Origin: Arion vulgaris
Taxonomy: Eukaryota > Mollusca > Gastropoda > Stylommatophora > Arionidae
Assembly (NCBI GenBank): GCA_020796225.1
Contig: CM036759.1
Location: 3,727,782-3,791,781, forward strand
Direction: 5' to 3'
DNA: 64,000 bases
Part shown: positions 44,650 through 56,410 of the stretch, piece after piece
Numbering within the stretch: position 1 is the first letter of the stretch
How the letters are laid out: each line of letters opens with the position of its first letter
Translations under genes and position numbers: made by a program
The notes under the pieces: generated by a model
The model's input: the letters and a program-made list of their open reading frames with translations, nothing else
What the model was told of the DNA's origin: nothing
Databases searched by the model: none

Positions 44650-45640
44650 CAGAATCAGAATATCATTTATAGAACGAACTTACTATTGAGTGCGCTTAGT
44701 ACATAGTGTCTCTCACTACCTCTGTTATTTTCATGGTCTACCTTTTGCGTGGTCGATCTTATGCGTTGCCGACCTGATACTTTGCATCCACTATACCGCA
44801 GTAGCATTGCTCTTTGATGCGCAATGCCTATTAATAATCTGGTTATATGGCTGAACCGTTCAAATTGCCGTTTCTTGGTGAAGTTCAGTGCCCACATGTC
44901 CTAAATGTGTAGAAGTCTATGCGTTTAGGGGCCTACCAAACCAATGTGCAACGTATACACGTTCTTGGCAAAGATCAAACATATCACAAAGAGTGATTAA
45001 AATTGGTCGTAAAGAACGAACGCAAAGACGAAGAAGTTCAGTGCTAAAGTTGTACCCACATTCTTCATGTTATCTTCATTTCTAAACCGATCTTTTCTTG
45101 ATACTTTCAACACTGCGTAGACACTTCATCACTGTCGTTACTAGTTTTCTTCTATCGTTTGAAGTCAGCGTCCATGTTTGGCACTTATAGAGCATAATGT
45201 TGGGAGAAAATCATGTTGAACAATGCAATGTTAGTGTGCACGGTGACATGGTGATATTTCAAAATTGGTGCCTTTTATCCAATAATTTGATTTGTTTTCT
45301 GTTGGATTTCCTTAGTTATTCTGCCATTTGCTGAGAAAATACTGCACAGAAATGTCATGTCTTTAACGTAGCTTTCTTCTTTAGCCAATGTCTTTACTTC
45401 AGCTTTGTCTATGTTGATTTTTATGTTGTAGTCATCGCATGTTAACTGGAGTTTGTTAATGTGTTGCTGTAGCTGTTCTTTTATTGTTGATATGATTGCC
45501 AGATTGTCGACCAAAAGCAATTCATTTAAGAGTTGCTCTAGTCTATCCTCTTCACTGGTGTTAGATATTTGACAAATTTGGTCGACATATGTGATGAACA
45601 ACAGCTGTGATAGTACGCATCCTTATTGCCTACAAAATAA
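44650..45640 (-). pseudogene. LINE reverse transcriptase, C-terminal half, decayed
   Basis: The minus strand reads RQ-stop-GCVLSQLLFITYVDQI (RT RQGCVLSPLLF-type motif), then LLLVDNLAIIS where a functional RT has the catalytic DD (here DN), then QQHINKLQLTCDDYNIKI. After a SINE insertion it resumes with AMLLRYSGCK. The stop and the lost Asp show it is dead. Confidence 0.8.
44892..45032 (+). mobile_element. SINE family 6 inserted in a LINE, perfect TSD
   Basis: GAAGTTCAGTGC at 44880-44891 and 45033-45044 flanks the insertion. The body CAAACCAATGTGCAACGTAT is nearly identical to 17495-17615. Confidence 0.88.
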
Positions 45641-45644
45641 TGTT

Positions 45645-47505
45645 TTTTGTTATAATTGTGTAGTGTGACGTGTTCTGTTATAATTGTGTAGTGTGACGTG
45701 TTCTGTTATAATTGTGTAGTGTGACGTGTTCTGTTATAATTGTGTAGTGTGACGTGTTCTGTTATAATTGTGTAGTGTGACGTGTTCTGTTATAATTGTG
45801 TAGTGTGACGTGTTCTGTTATAATTGTGTAGTGTGACGTGTTCTGTTATAATTGTGTAGTGTGACGTGTTCTGTTATAATTATGTAGTGTGACGTAGTGT
45901 GTTCTGTTATAATTGTGTAGTGTGACGTGTTCTGTTATAATTGTGTAGTGTGACGTGTTCTGTTATAATTGTGTAGTGTGACGTGTTCTGTTATAATTGT
46001 GTAGTGTGACGTAGTGTGTTCTGTTATAATTATGTAGTGTGACGTGTTCTGTTATAATTGTGTAGTGTGACGTAGTGTGTTCTGTTATAGTTGTGTATTG
46101 TGACGTAGTGTGTTCTGTTATAGTTGTGTAGTGTGACGTAGTGTGTTCTATTATAATTATGTAGTGTGACGTGTTCTGTTATAATTGTGTAGTGTGACGT
46201 AGTGTGTTCTGTTATAATTGTGTATTGTGACGTAGTGTGTTCTGTTCTAATTGTGTAGTGTGACGTAGTGTGTTCTGTTATAATTATGTAGTGTGACGTG
46301 TTCTGTTATAATTATGTAGTGTGACGTGTTCTGTTATAATTGTGTAGTGTGGCGTAGTGTGTTCTGTTATAATTATGTAGTGTGACGTGTTCTGTTCTAA
46401 TTGTGTAGTGTGGCGTAGTGTGTTCTGTTATAATTGTGTAGTGTGACGTAGTGTGTTCTGTTATAATTGTGTAGTGTGGCGTAGTGTGTTCTGTTATAAT
46501 TATGTAGTGTGACGTGTTCTGTTCTAATTGTGTAGTGTGGCGTAGTGTGTTCTGTTATAATTATGTAGTGTGACGTAGTGTGTTCTGTTATAATTATGTA
46601 GTGTGACGTGTTCTGTTATAATTGTGTAGTGTGACGTGTTCTGTTATAATTGTGTAGTGTGACGTAGTGTGTTCCGTTATAATTGTGTAGTGTGACGTAG
46701 TGTGTTCTGTTATAATTGTGTAGTGTGACGTGTTCTGTTATAATTGTGTAGTGTGACGTAGTGTGTTCTGTTATAATTGTGTAATGTGACGTAGTGTGTT
46801 CTGTTATAATTGTGTAGTGTGACGTAGTGTGTTCTGTTATAATTGTGTAGTGTGACGTAGTGTGTTCTGTTATAATTGTGTAGTGTGACGTAGTGGGTTC
46901 TGTTATAATTGTGTAGTGTGACGTGTTCTGTTATAATTGTGTAGTGTGACGTGTTCTGTTATAATTGTGTAGTGTGACGTGTTCTGTTATAATTGTGTAG
47001 TGTGACGTAGTGTGTTCTGTTATAATTGTGTAGTGTGACATGTTCTGTTATAATTGTGTAGTGTGACGTAGTGGGTTCTGTTATAATTGTGTAGTGTGAC
47101 ATGTTCTGTTATAATTGTGTAGTGTGACGTAGTGGGTTCTGTTATAATTGTGTAGTGTGACATGTTCTGTTATAATTGTGTAGTGTGACGTAGTGGGTTC
47201 TGTTATAATTGTGTAGTGTGACGTAGTGGGTTCTGTTATAATTGTGTAGTGTGACGTGTTCTGTTATAATTGTGTAGTGTGACGTAGTGGGTTCTGTTAT
47301 AATTGTGTATTGTGACGTAGTGGGTTCTGTTATAATTGTGTAGTGTGACGTGTTCTGTTATAATTGTGTAGTGTGACGTAGTGGGTTCTGTTATAATTGT
47401 GTAGTGTGACGTGTTCTGTTATAATTGTGTAGTGTGACGTAGTGGGTTCTGTTATAATTGTGTAGTGTGACGTAGTGGGTTCTGTTATAATTGTGTAGTT
47501 TGCCA
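45645..47505. repeat. 28/33-bp length-variant array, about 60 copies
   Basis: The 28-bp form is GTTCTGTTATAATTGTGTAG plus TGTGACGT. The 33-bp form adds AGTGT or AGTGG. The left end is pure 28-mers, the middle is mixed, and AGTGG variants cluster at the right. It begins beside the RT motif of the LINE at 45640. Confidence 0.95.
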
Positions 47506-47574
47506 TTGTTTTCTGAACGGTGAGGTCTATTTTTACTTTTCGTAAACAAATTCTACAGAAACGAATTTGCTTCC

Positions 47575-47665
47575 AAACTGCTTGCAGCAGAGTTTGAACC
47601 AGGTATGCTTAGGTTAGGATCGAGCTCACTACCGTTTAAGCTACAGATGCCCACAAGAAGAGGGT
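47575..47665 (-). repeat. tRNA-like SINE head remnant
   Basis: Minus strand TGTAGCTTAAACGGTAGTGA (A box) and GGTTCAAACTCTGCTG (B box) at tRNA-like spacing. Confidence 0.45.
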
Positions 47666-48283
47666 TTATATAGATAATACCATGGCACAGTGGCATGAAA
47701 GCAGTATCAGAACTCATAGCTAGAACAAGAGACGTAGGGTTGGGGAAGAACATGATAACTTGCGCATGCTGGCATGGCACTTGATAATGGTGATGAGATG
47801 ACGACTGTCCATGTTCTATTGGTAGCTTATTTATACTGTACTGCAAGTACGTATTATGTACACTTAACATTATGTACACAATATAGGATATCAGTGTATA
47901 TCATGAACTTGGTCATCGATCGTATGTTAACTGTATATGATAACTAACTGTAATACATCATCTATGAGTGCTCTAGTCAGTTCTATATAATGTTGACTGA
48001 TTAGATAAAACAACAACGGATGCACATGTGTAACTTAACACAATCACACTACACAGGGATTCTCAACCTGTTTGAAAGTGTAGGTACCTTGATAAGCGTC
48101 GACAGCTTGGGACACATATCCTAAACGTTTTGCTATAAATAGTATTTTCTTCTTCTTACACTCCATATCGACCCCTTGCTAAATCACTCTTTGTGATTTC
48201 TATGTGATTTGAGCCTAGGAGCGATTGTACGTTGTGCCAGTTATGCGCATACAAGTAGGCCAGCACATCCGATTTCTGCAATA

Positions 48284-49242
48284 CTTTGTCATTAGCTGGC
48301 CGCAACTGACAGGAAGACCTATTTTTAGAAATTGTCGGAAAGTGTCATCTATTTTTAGATATGTAAATAGTCGTGGACAGTCCACTTTGGGACCCAGGTA
48401 GGTCAAGCATTAGTATGTGGATACATTTGTTCAATTTATTATTTGAGGGCGGAAAGACAATCTCGGTCAATCTTTCTTTGAAAATACACATCCTATCATT
48501 ATATGATACTATCGTACAACTTAACAGTGATAATAATAACACAATTCCAGAACAAAGACATCGAGGAAAGGAGGAACAATTATATTATAGAATATTATAG
48601 AATATTATTATATTATAGATAAATAATAGTAAATATTAAAATATTTTAATATTAATGTGTTGACACTGTACTGCTGTGTGTTGACACTGTACTGCTGTGT
48701 GTTGACACTCTACTGCTGTGTGTTGACACTCTACTGCTGTGTGTTGACACTCTACTGCTGTGTGTTGACACTCTACTGCTGTGTGTTGACACTCTACTGC
48801 TGTGTGGGACAAAAACAGGCAATTAATTGCCACAGAAATACACATCCTATCATTATATGATACTACCATACAGCTTAACAGTGATAACAACACAATTCCA
48901 GAACAAAGACAGCGAGGAAAGGAGGAAAAATTATATTATAGAAACAAAAAACAGGCAATTAATTGCACAGATATACTGCCACAAAATTTAAAAGCTTGTG
49001 ATTGTTGAGTTTGGGATTGTTAGCCATTGAACAAGTAAAAAAGAAAAAAAAGGCGAAAACGAAAGGAAGCGGTAATTATGTGGCTTGTTTTTCAACATGA
49101 AACCCCTAAAAACGCAAATGGAATAAACCGCACGGACTGTTCGACCTTTGAAATCACCGGACAATCCCCGACACGCCTACGGATACCCGGGTTTACCCGG
49201 AAGTCGTTGTTCAGGTCTTTTTGCGGCCGGCTAATGACAAAG
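48284..49242. mobile_element. 959-bp inverted-repeat element, TA target (Tc1/mariner-like MITE)
   Basis: Ends CTTTGTCATTAGCTGGCCGC and GCGGCCGGCTAATGACAAAG are near-perfect inverted repeats, each flanked by TA (48282-48283, 49243-49244). There is no transposase. The interior has a direct repeat of about 110 bp (48485-48595 and 48835-48945) around a 19-bp minisatellite. Confidence 0.8.
48655..48806. repeat. 19-bp array (TGTGTTGACACTCTACTGC), 8 copies
   Basis: Lies inside the TA-flanked element. The first two copies have CACTGTAC and the others CACTCTAC. Confidence 0.95.
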
Positions 49243-49514
49243 TACCCACTTTTTATTTACCAAGGTAGCTTCCCTAGGCCCCTACCCCAGTCACCTCTTA
49301 CAACATGCCTTGTAGGTCGCAGTGTTACTATTCTTTGCTCCTCTTGCGAGCCCTGTCAACACATTGGTGATAAATACAGGATGTTCAACTTAAAAGCAGC
49401 CCCAGTGATATATAGAAATTTACCAGGTACGCATTGCATCTCGTCTATTTACTATTTAAACCGGTTCTGACTAGCTTGTCCTACGTCACATTTGTTCATC
49501 GCCCCTTCTCACAC

Positions 49515-49930
49515 TTGGTTATTGGTTATTGGTTACTAAACTGACGTCATTGCACTCCGGGCAGACCCATAAGTGCTCAGTCTCCCCAACAGATATCGAA
49601 GAGTATGCATACTGATGGTTCCTGTGGCTCGTTGATTAAACACACCTCTCACTCTGCCTCTCAGGCATCCAGTTCGACTGAACAACGGGTAACTCCAAAC
49701 TGCTTAAATCGCTTGATCGATTCAACATCGATTTTAGTGTCCTCATCCAACAGAGAGTCTCGAAGAGACAGAAGAATATCCCCTTATCCATCTTCAACTC
49801 CCCAACAATCGATGCTATTGATGCAAGCCTGTCCGCTCTCTCATTACCGTAAACACCCGCATGCCCAGGACAGTATATCCACGTAAGCCGCTGGAGGTTA
49901 GAAACTTCTATAGACGACATCCTACAATTA
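49515..49930 (-). pseudogene. RNase H C-terminus and 3' end of a LINE
   Basis: Minus strand encodes LQRLTWIYCPGHAGVYGNE with RADRLAS following, then a tail with one frame change relative to 23345-23718. It supplies the fullest 3' end of this family. Confidence 0.82.
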
Positions 49931-50088
49931 CACACCATCACACAACCTTGACCTATACTACGTCATAACTGAACCTTCTCATTTCCATACATATATGCCA
50001 GATTAGCTCCATTCACAGGCTGCTTTTAAGTTGAACACCCTGTAGTATAGGAATTCATAAGGCAAAATTATAAGAACAAATAAGTTAA

Positions 50089-50292
50089 CCACTTCGTCCT
50101 TTCGAATCGATATAGTGGCTCTCAGTATTTCTTAAAATGTCGCAAAGCCATTATACTAGCTTATTCAGTATACTAGCTTATTCAGTATACTAGCTTATTC
50201 AGTATACTAGCTTATTCAGTATACTAGCTTATTCAGTATACATTACAATATAAATGCACCCGTAGGTAAATAAAAACTACGGGGTGGAAGGG
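50089..50292. mobile_element. piggyBac-like TTAA element, 204 bp
   Basis: TTAA at 50085-50088 and 50293-50296. Ends CCACTTCGTCCTTTCG and ACGGGGTGGAAGGG are inverted. It is homologous to the element at 19866-21575 through CTCAGTATTT and ATGTCGCAAAGCCA. Confidence 0.7.
50158..50243. repeat. 17-bp array (TATACTAGCTTATTCAG), 5 copies
   Basis: Internal to the TTAA element. It uses a different part of the element from the 40/43-bp array in the larger relative. Confidence 0.92.
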
Positions 50293-50344
50293 TTAAGATG
50301 CAGTTTGACAAGTGAACATAAAAATACACAGTTGACGTCAAAAA

Positions 50345-50695
50345 GTTGCCACACACTGAGAGACATGCCGAGATTGCTGAAGAAGAAGAATTGCTAGAAG
50401 CAATCAAGAATGGGTGGACAGGAGTGTATATGTAATATAAAAACAAGGTTAGAGATATGTCCTGGACACCTCAGACCCAACAAACACTTACTAGGCGAGG
50501 AATAAGTCAACTCTCTGCCAATGTCAATAGGAGACACCGGAGCATGTCCTGCAAGACTGTCTTCTACTGAGTGAGCTGAGAAGCAACATGTGGTCACATC
50601 CAGTCGATCTGAAAACTAAGCTTTGGGGAAACCTGACAGACCTGAAGCTGACTGCCCAGTTGTGGTCCACAGTAAATTAAGAATTGTCATATAAA
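50345..50695 (+). pseudogene. LINE 3' tail with CxC..H..C-like segment
   Basis: Translation ETPEHVLQDCLLLSELRSNM, WSHPVDLKTKLWGNLTDLK, then TAQLWSTVN and a stop. This is the zinc-knuckle-type end of RNase H-bearing non-LTR elements. Upstream frames are broken. Confidence 0.65.
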
Positions 50696-50699
50696 GAGA

Positions 50700-52825
50700 T
50701 ACCGCTAAGAACTAAAGCAAATCTCATAAGAAGGATTTTCTAGCCAACACTATGATACCAGTGTCAAACATGGACAATAACAGCAGCTACAAACTAAAGC
50801 AAATCTCATAAGAAGGATTTTCTAGCCAAACACTATGATACCAGTGTCAAACATGGCCAATAACAGCAGCTACAAACTAAAGCAAATCTCATAAGAAGGA
50901 TTTTCTAGCCAAACACTATGATACCAGTGTCAAACATGGACAATAACAGCAGCTACAAACTAAAGCAAATCTCATAAGAAGGATTTTCTAGCCAACACTA
51001 TGATAGCAGTGTCAAACATGGACAATAACAGCAGCTACAAACTAAAGCAAATCTCATAAGAAGGATTTTCTAGCCAACACTATGATAGCAGTGTCAAACA
51101 TGGACAACACTATGATAGCAGTGTCAAACATGGTCAATAACAGCAGCTACAAACTAAAGCAAATCTCATAAGAAGGATTTTCTAGCCAACACTATGATAG
51201 CAGTGTCAAACATGGACAACACTATGATACCAGTGTCAAACATGGTCAATAACAGCAGCTACAAACTAAAGCAAATCTCATAAGAAGGATTTTCTAGCCA
51301 ACACTATGATAGCAGTGTCAAACATGGACAACACTATGATAGCAGTGTCAAACATGGTCAATAACAGCAGCTACAAACTAAAGCAAATCTCATAAGAAGG
51401 ATTTTCTAGCCAACACTATGATAGCAGTGTCAAACATGGACAACACTATGATAGCAGTGTCAAACATGGTCAATAACAGCAGCTACAAACTAAAGCAAAT
51501 CTCATAAGAAGGATTTTCTGGCCAACACTATGATAGCAGTGTCAAACATGGACAATAACAGCAGCTACAAACTAAAGCAAAGCTCATAAGAAGGATTTTC
51601 TAGCCAACACTATGATACCAGTGTCAAACATGGCCAATAACAGCAGCTACAAACTAAAGCAAATCTCATAAGAATGATTTTCTAGCCAACACTATGATAC
51701 CAGTGTCAAACATGGACAATAACAGCAGCTACAAACTAAAGCAAATCTCATAAGAAGGATTTTCTAGCCAACACTATGATACCAGTGTCAAACATGGACA
51801 ATAACAGCAGCTACAAACTAAAGCAAATCTCATAAGAATGATTTTCTAGCCAACACTATGATACCAGTGTCAAACATGGACAATAACAGCAGCTACAAAC
51901 TAAAGCAAATCTCATAAGAAGGATTTTCTAGCCAACACTATGATACCAGTGTCAAACATGGACAATAACAGCAGCTACAAACTAAAGCAAATCTCATAAG
52001 AAGGATTTTCTAGCCAAACACTATGATACCAGTGTCAAACATGGCCAATAACAGCAACTACAAACTAAAGCAAATCTCATAAGAAGGATTTTCTAGCCAA
52101 ACACTATGATACCAGTGTCAAACATGGACAATAACAGCAGCTACAAACTAAAACAAATCTCATAAGAAGGATTTTCTAGCCAACACTATGATACCAGTGT
52201 CAAACATGGCCAATAACAGCAGCTACAAACTAAAGCAAATCTCATAAGAAGGATTTTCTAGCCAACACTATGATAGCAGTGTCAAACATGGCCAATAACA
52301 GCAGCTACAAACTAAAGCAAATCTCATAAGAAGGATTTTCTAGCCAACACTATGATACCAGTGTCAAACATGGCCAATAACAGCAGCTACAAACTAAAGC
52401 AAATCTCATAAGAAGGATTTTCTAGCCAACACTATGATACCAGTGTCAAACATGGACAATAACAGCAGCTACAAACTAAAGCAAATCTCATAAGAAGGAT
52501 TTTCTAGCCAACACTATGATAGCAGTGTCAAACATGGACAATAACAGCAGCTACAAACTAAAGCAAATCTCATAAGAATGATTTTCTGGCCAACACTATG
52601 ATAGCAGTGTCAAACATGGACAATAACAGCAGCTACAAACTAAAGCAAAGCTCATAAGAAGGATTTTCTAGCCAAACACTATGATAGCAGTGTCAAACAT
52701 GGACAACACTATGATACCAGTGTCAAACATGGACAATAACAGCAGCTACAAACTAAAGCAAATCTCATAAGAAGGATTTTCTAGCCAACACTATGTTAGC
52801 AGTGTCAAACATGGACAATAACAGC
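50700..52825 (+). repeat. 82-bp array derived from LINE reverse transcriptase, about 25 copies
   Basis: One frame of the monomer reads KANLIRRIF-stop-PTL-stop-YQCQTWTITAAT, the RT segment found once as LINCIFIPTLCYQCQTWP on the minus strand near 63265-63320. Some monomers carry an extra 30-bp copy of CACTATGATAGCAGTGTCAA. Variants A/C at GATA(C/G)CAG, AAAGCTC and GAATGATT mark sub-blocks. 82 is not divisible by three, so the array is not coding. Confidence 0.93.
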
Positions 52826-53240
52826 AGCTAATGAGCGGAAAATCATAACAACAGAGATGAGGTGTCTTAGAAGAGCTGCAGGTGTGACAATAAGAGACAA
52901 AATTAGCAATGAAGAAATCAGAAGAAGACTGGATGTGAAACCAGTCCTGCAATTCATAAAAGAACAACAGATTAAATGGTTTGGACACCTGACAAGAATG
53001 TCCTGGTATCGCCTACCACAGAGAGCCACACAGAAACAGTATAATGAGTACAAAGCAAGAGAAAGACCTCGCAAAGATGGAGCGACGGCATCAAGAATAG
53101 CCTTACGAAAATGAATATCAGCTTGCAAAGTGTCTTCAAACAAGCACACACAAGATAACTACGCATCCCCCCTCCCCAACACTGATATAAAGAAGTAAAT
53201 GGTGGAAGAGAAGCAGAAGAAGAAGTAAATTAAGCGCATG
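52826..53240 (+). pseudogene. LINE ORF2 C-terminus directly downstream of the 82-bp array
   Basis: Open for 85 codons: MRCLRRAAGVTIRDKISNEE, VLQFIKEQQIKWFGHLTRMS and ERPRKDGATASRIALRK. In other copies this follows the YQCQTW segment, so the array sits at its native place in the LINE. Confidence 0.8.
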
Positions 53241-54120
53241 ACCAGAGATCGCTGAAGAAATTGTAGAAGACATATATCTATATATTTGATTTCTATTGTT
53301 TATTTTCTTTTTCCACTTCTAGTTTTTTGGGGCATTTATTTCGTTATTCGTTTTAGTCACATATTTTCAATATCTTGTGTGTCGTGAATTTCTTCACTTC
53401 TGTTGTATCCTTTGCTTGATAAAAGACCTTTTGGTCGAAACGTTGCTGTGTATTGTTATTGTATTTTGTGTTTTACTACAGTGTTTTGTATTTACATGTT
53501 TCGCCATTGCTACATAGTTTTACTGTAGTCATGAAAACAGGTCATTTATTATGTTTTTGTTCGTCATATGAAACAATGCGTAAAACTATTGATTTTTATT
53601 TTTAATATATGGCACTATCTGATCTCTCGATACCGACTACATTTAGCTAATTGAATACGATACCATATGTTGTTGATACTATTTACTATTTGCCAGAAAC
53701 AGTATCGAACTATCGGACCAGCATGAAAAGACTGCACACGATGTTGCGAGAGATACTTCTCTCATAAACAGTACCGCAGGTTCCGATATCTGCTTGATAG
53801 GCAGGCTTTGTTTTTTAGTGCTGCAGCAACACTGTGCTGGTGTTTTTTCCTGTGCGGAATGACTGCGCTCGTTTGAAAACTTTGTGTCGCTGAATTCGTT
53901 GCCCCCCCCCCAAAAAATTGCAAATTGACGCGGAAAATTAGTTGTGAAACTGTGTAGATATTATATAAGTAGTACATAGATGTGTGTGTATATGCCCAGC
54001 CAGTGTATGTTGCACGCTCAGCCAGTTGTTGTTGTTGTGTGTGAGCGCAACTAGCGTTTAATTGTTACATATTACATACGCTGATTGTATACATTAGGCA
54101 GGCAATTTTCCGTTGAGTTT
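53240..54120. other. No gene; Penelope-like terminal fragment at 53370-53545
   Basis: 53412-53452 holds GCTTGATAAAAGACCTTTTG GTCGAAACG, and 53500-53540 holds TACATAGTTTTACTGTAGTC, both shared with 59780-60120 and 61420-61510. The rest is unrecognised. Confidence 0.5.
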
Positions 54121-54124
54121 ATTT

Positions 54125-54985
54125 TTTATCGGTTTATATAATGTCAGTGTTACTATATGTAAAGTCATATTTTATCGGTTTATATAATGTCAGTGTTACT
54201 ATATGTAAAGTCATATTTTATCGGTTTATATATCGTCAGTGTTACTATATGTAAAGTCATATTTTATCAGGTTTATATAATGTCAGTGTTACTCCATGTA
54301 AAGTTATATTTTATCGGTTTATATGTTGTCAGTGTTACTGTATGTAAAGTCATATTATATAGGTTTATATATCGTCAGTGTTACTCCATGTAAAGTCATA
54401 TTTTATCGGTTTATATATTGTCAGTGTTACTGTATGTAAAGTCATATTATATAGGTTTATATATCGTCAGTGTTACTCCATGTAAAGTCATATTTTAAAG
54501 GTTTATATATTGTCAGTGTTATTCCATGTAAAGTCATATTATATAGGTTTATATAATGTCAATGTTACTCCATATAAAGTCATATTATATAGGTTTATAT
54601 AATGTCAGTGTTACTCCATGTAAAGTTATATTTTATTGGTTTATATGTTGTCAGTGTTACTATATGTAAAGTCATATATTAAAGGTTTATATATCGTCAG
54701 TGTTACTATATGTAAAGTCATATATTAAAGGTTGATATATTGCTAGTGTTACTATATGTAAAGTCATATATTAAAGGTTGATATATTGCTAGTGTTACTA
54801 TATGTAAAGTCATATATTAAAGGTTGATATATTGCTAGTGTTACTATATGTAAAGTCATATATTAAAGGTTGATATATTGCTAGTGTTACTATATGTAAA
54901 GTCATATATTAAAGGTTGATATATTGCTAGTGTTACTATATGTAAAGTCATATATTAAAGGTTGATATATTGCTAGTGTTATAAA
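54125..54985. repeat. 46-bp tandem array
   Basis: The core is TATATGTAAAGTCATAT with GTCAGTGTTACT early and GCTAGTGTTACT late. Units grow more uniform toward 54985. Confidence 0.92.
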
Positions 54986-55376
54986 GGTTGATATATTGCT
55001 AGTGTTATAAAGGTTGATATATTGCTAGTGTTATAAAGGTTGATATATTGCTAGTGTTATAAAGGTTGATATATTGCTAGTGTTATAAAGGTTGATATAT
55101 TGCTAGTGTTATAAAGGTTGATATATTGCTAGTGTTATAAAGGTTGATATATTGCTAGTGTTATAAAGGTTGATATATTGCTAGTGTTATAAAGGTTGAT
55201 ATATTGCTAGTGTTATAAAGGTTGATATATTGCTAGTGTTATAAAGGTTGATATATTGCTAGTGTTATAAAGGTTGATATATTGCTAGTGTTATAAAGGT
55301 TGATATATTGCTAGTGTTATAAAGGTTGATATATTGCTAGTGTTATAAAGGTTGATATATTGCTAGTGTTATAAAG
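54960..55376. repeat. 26-bp array derived from the 46-bp array by deletion
   Basis: About 16 near-identical copies of AAAGGTTGATATATTGCTAG plus TGTTAT. The 46-bp unit minus its CTATATGTAAAGTCATATAT segment gives this unit. Confidence 0.93.
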
Positions 55377-55615
55377 TGCTCGTGTGTTACCGGTGCTTGA
55401 AAGAGGATAAAAGAATAGTAAGACTGCGACCTACAAGACGTGTTGTAAGGTAGGGGCCTAGGAAGCTACCCTAGTAAGTAAAAAGCGTCGCAGAAATCGG
55501 ATGTGCTGGCCTACTTGTAGACGCATAACTAGCACAGCGTACAATTGCTCTTAGGCTCAGATCATATACAGATCACAAAGAGTGGTTTATTCAATATAAA
55601 GTGTTGGAGGAAGAA
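55377..55615 (+). mobile_element. SINE family 5 at the edge of the array
   Basis: Starts at TGCTCGTGTGTTACCGG, contains GTCGCAGAAATCGGATGTGC, and ends in a GGAGGAAGAA tail. It separates the 26-bp array from related repeats at 55900. Confidence 0.82.
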
Positions 55616-55899
55616 TAATATGTCAAGTCATGTTATATTGGTTTTATATTTCTTATATGGACAGAGCATCCGGTCACATGGATTACAAGGCGGCTCCCAG
55701 GCGGGAGACACAGCTTCAATCTACGGTAAAGCAAAAGAGGTTTTTTTTCTGTCGGGGGCATACATAAGAATCCTAACCTGAACAGTTTCGCTGCGACTGT
55801 ACTAACCATGCGGCCATTAAATTCCACAGGCACATGCCTCCCCATTAAAATCGGTATTACATCCAGTAAAGATAGTTTTCACAAAAGATATTGTTAATA

Positions 55900-56060
55900 T
55901 AGCGATATAAAGTCATGTTTGATCAGTTGATATAATGTCAGTATTTCTATATAAAGTCATGTTTGATCAGTTGATATAATGTCAGTATTTCTATATAAAG
56001 TCATGTTTGATCAGTTGATATAATGTCAGTATTTCTATATAAAGTCATGTTTGATCGACT
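55900..56060. repeat. 43-bp repeats related to the 46-bp array
   Basis: Nearly four copies of TATAAAGTCATGTTTGATCA plus GTTGATATAATGTCAGTATT. Confidence 0.9.
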
Positions 56061-56334
56061 GATTCACGCAGTGCTATTCTGTATGTTCATGATTTCTCTC
56101 TTGTCTAGTCTATAAGATTTGATTATCAGTACAATAGTGTACACGTAGTCAGTGTCATATCTAGTTTCTACTCTATTAAAGAACTATGAACGTATAAGGT
56201 CCTAGAAAATCGACGGCTCGTTTACTGTGGTTGATGGCAAAGTCCCTGTTGATGCAGAATATGCCAATTGTCAAATATAGTAAAGAACCATTTGTTATAG
56301 CCTTATCCGATTAGGTACTTATTAAGATAATTTG

Positions 56335-56410
56335 GATTCCATGCCACTGAAGAATTGAACTCGGATCACTGGCCTAAAGCAAGTTCACTAACAACTCACT
56401 GTGAGGATCT
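56335..56410 (-). repeat. tRNA-like SINE head remnant
   Basis: Minus strand GTGAGTTGTTAGTGAAC and GAGTTCAATTCTTC at A/B-box-like spacing. Confidence 0.4.

Larger units (their letters stand above)
48150..49372 (-). mobile_element. SINE family 5 split by a TA-flanked DNA element
   Basis: 48150-48281 and 49245-49372 are the two halves of one SINE. The break falls in the TTTCTGCGACGCTTTTTAT region of the consensus. Confidence 0.75.
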
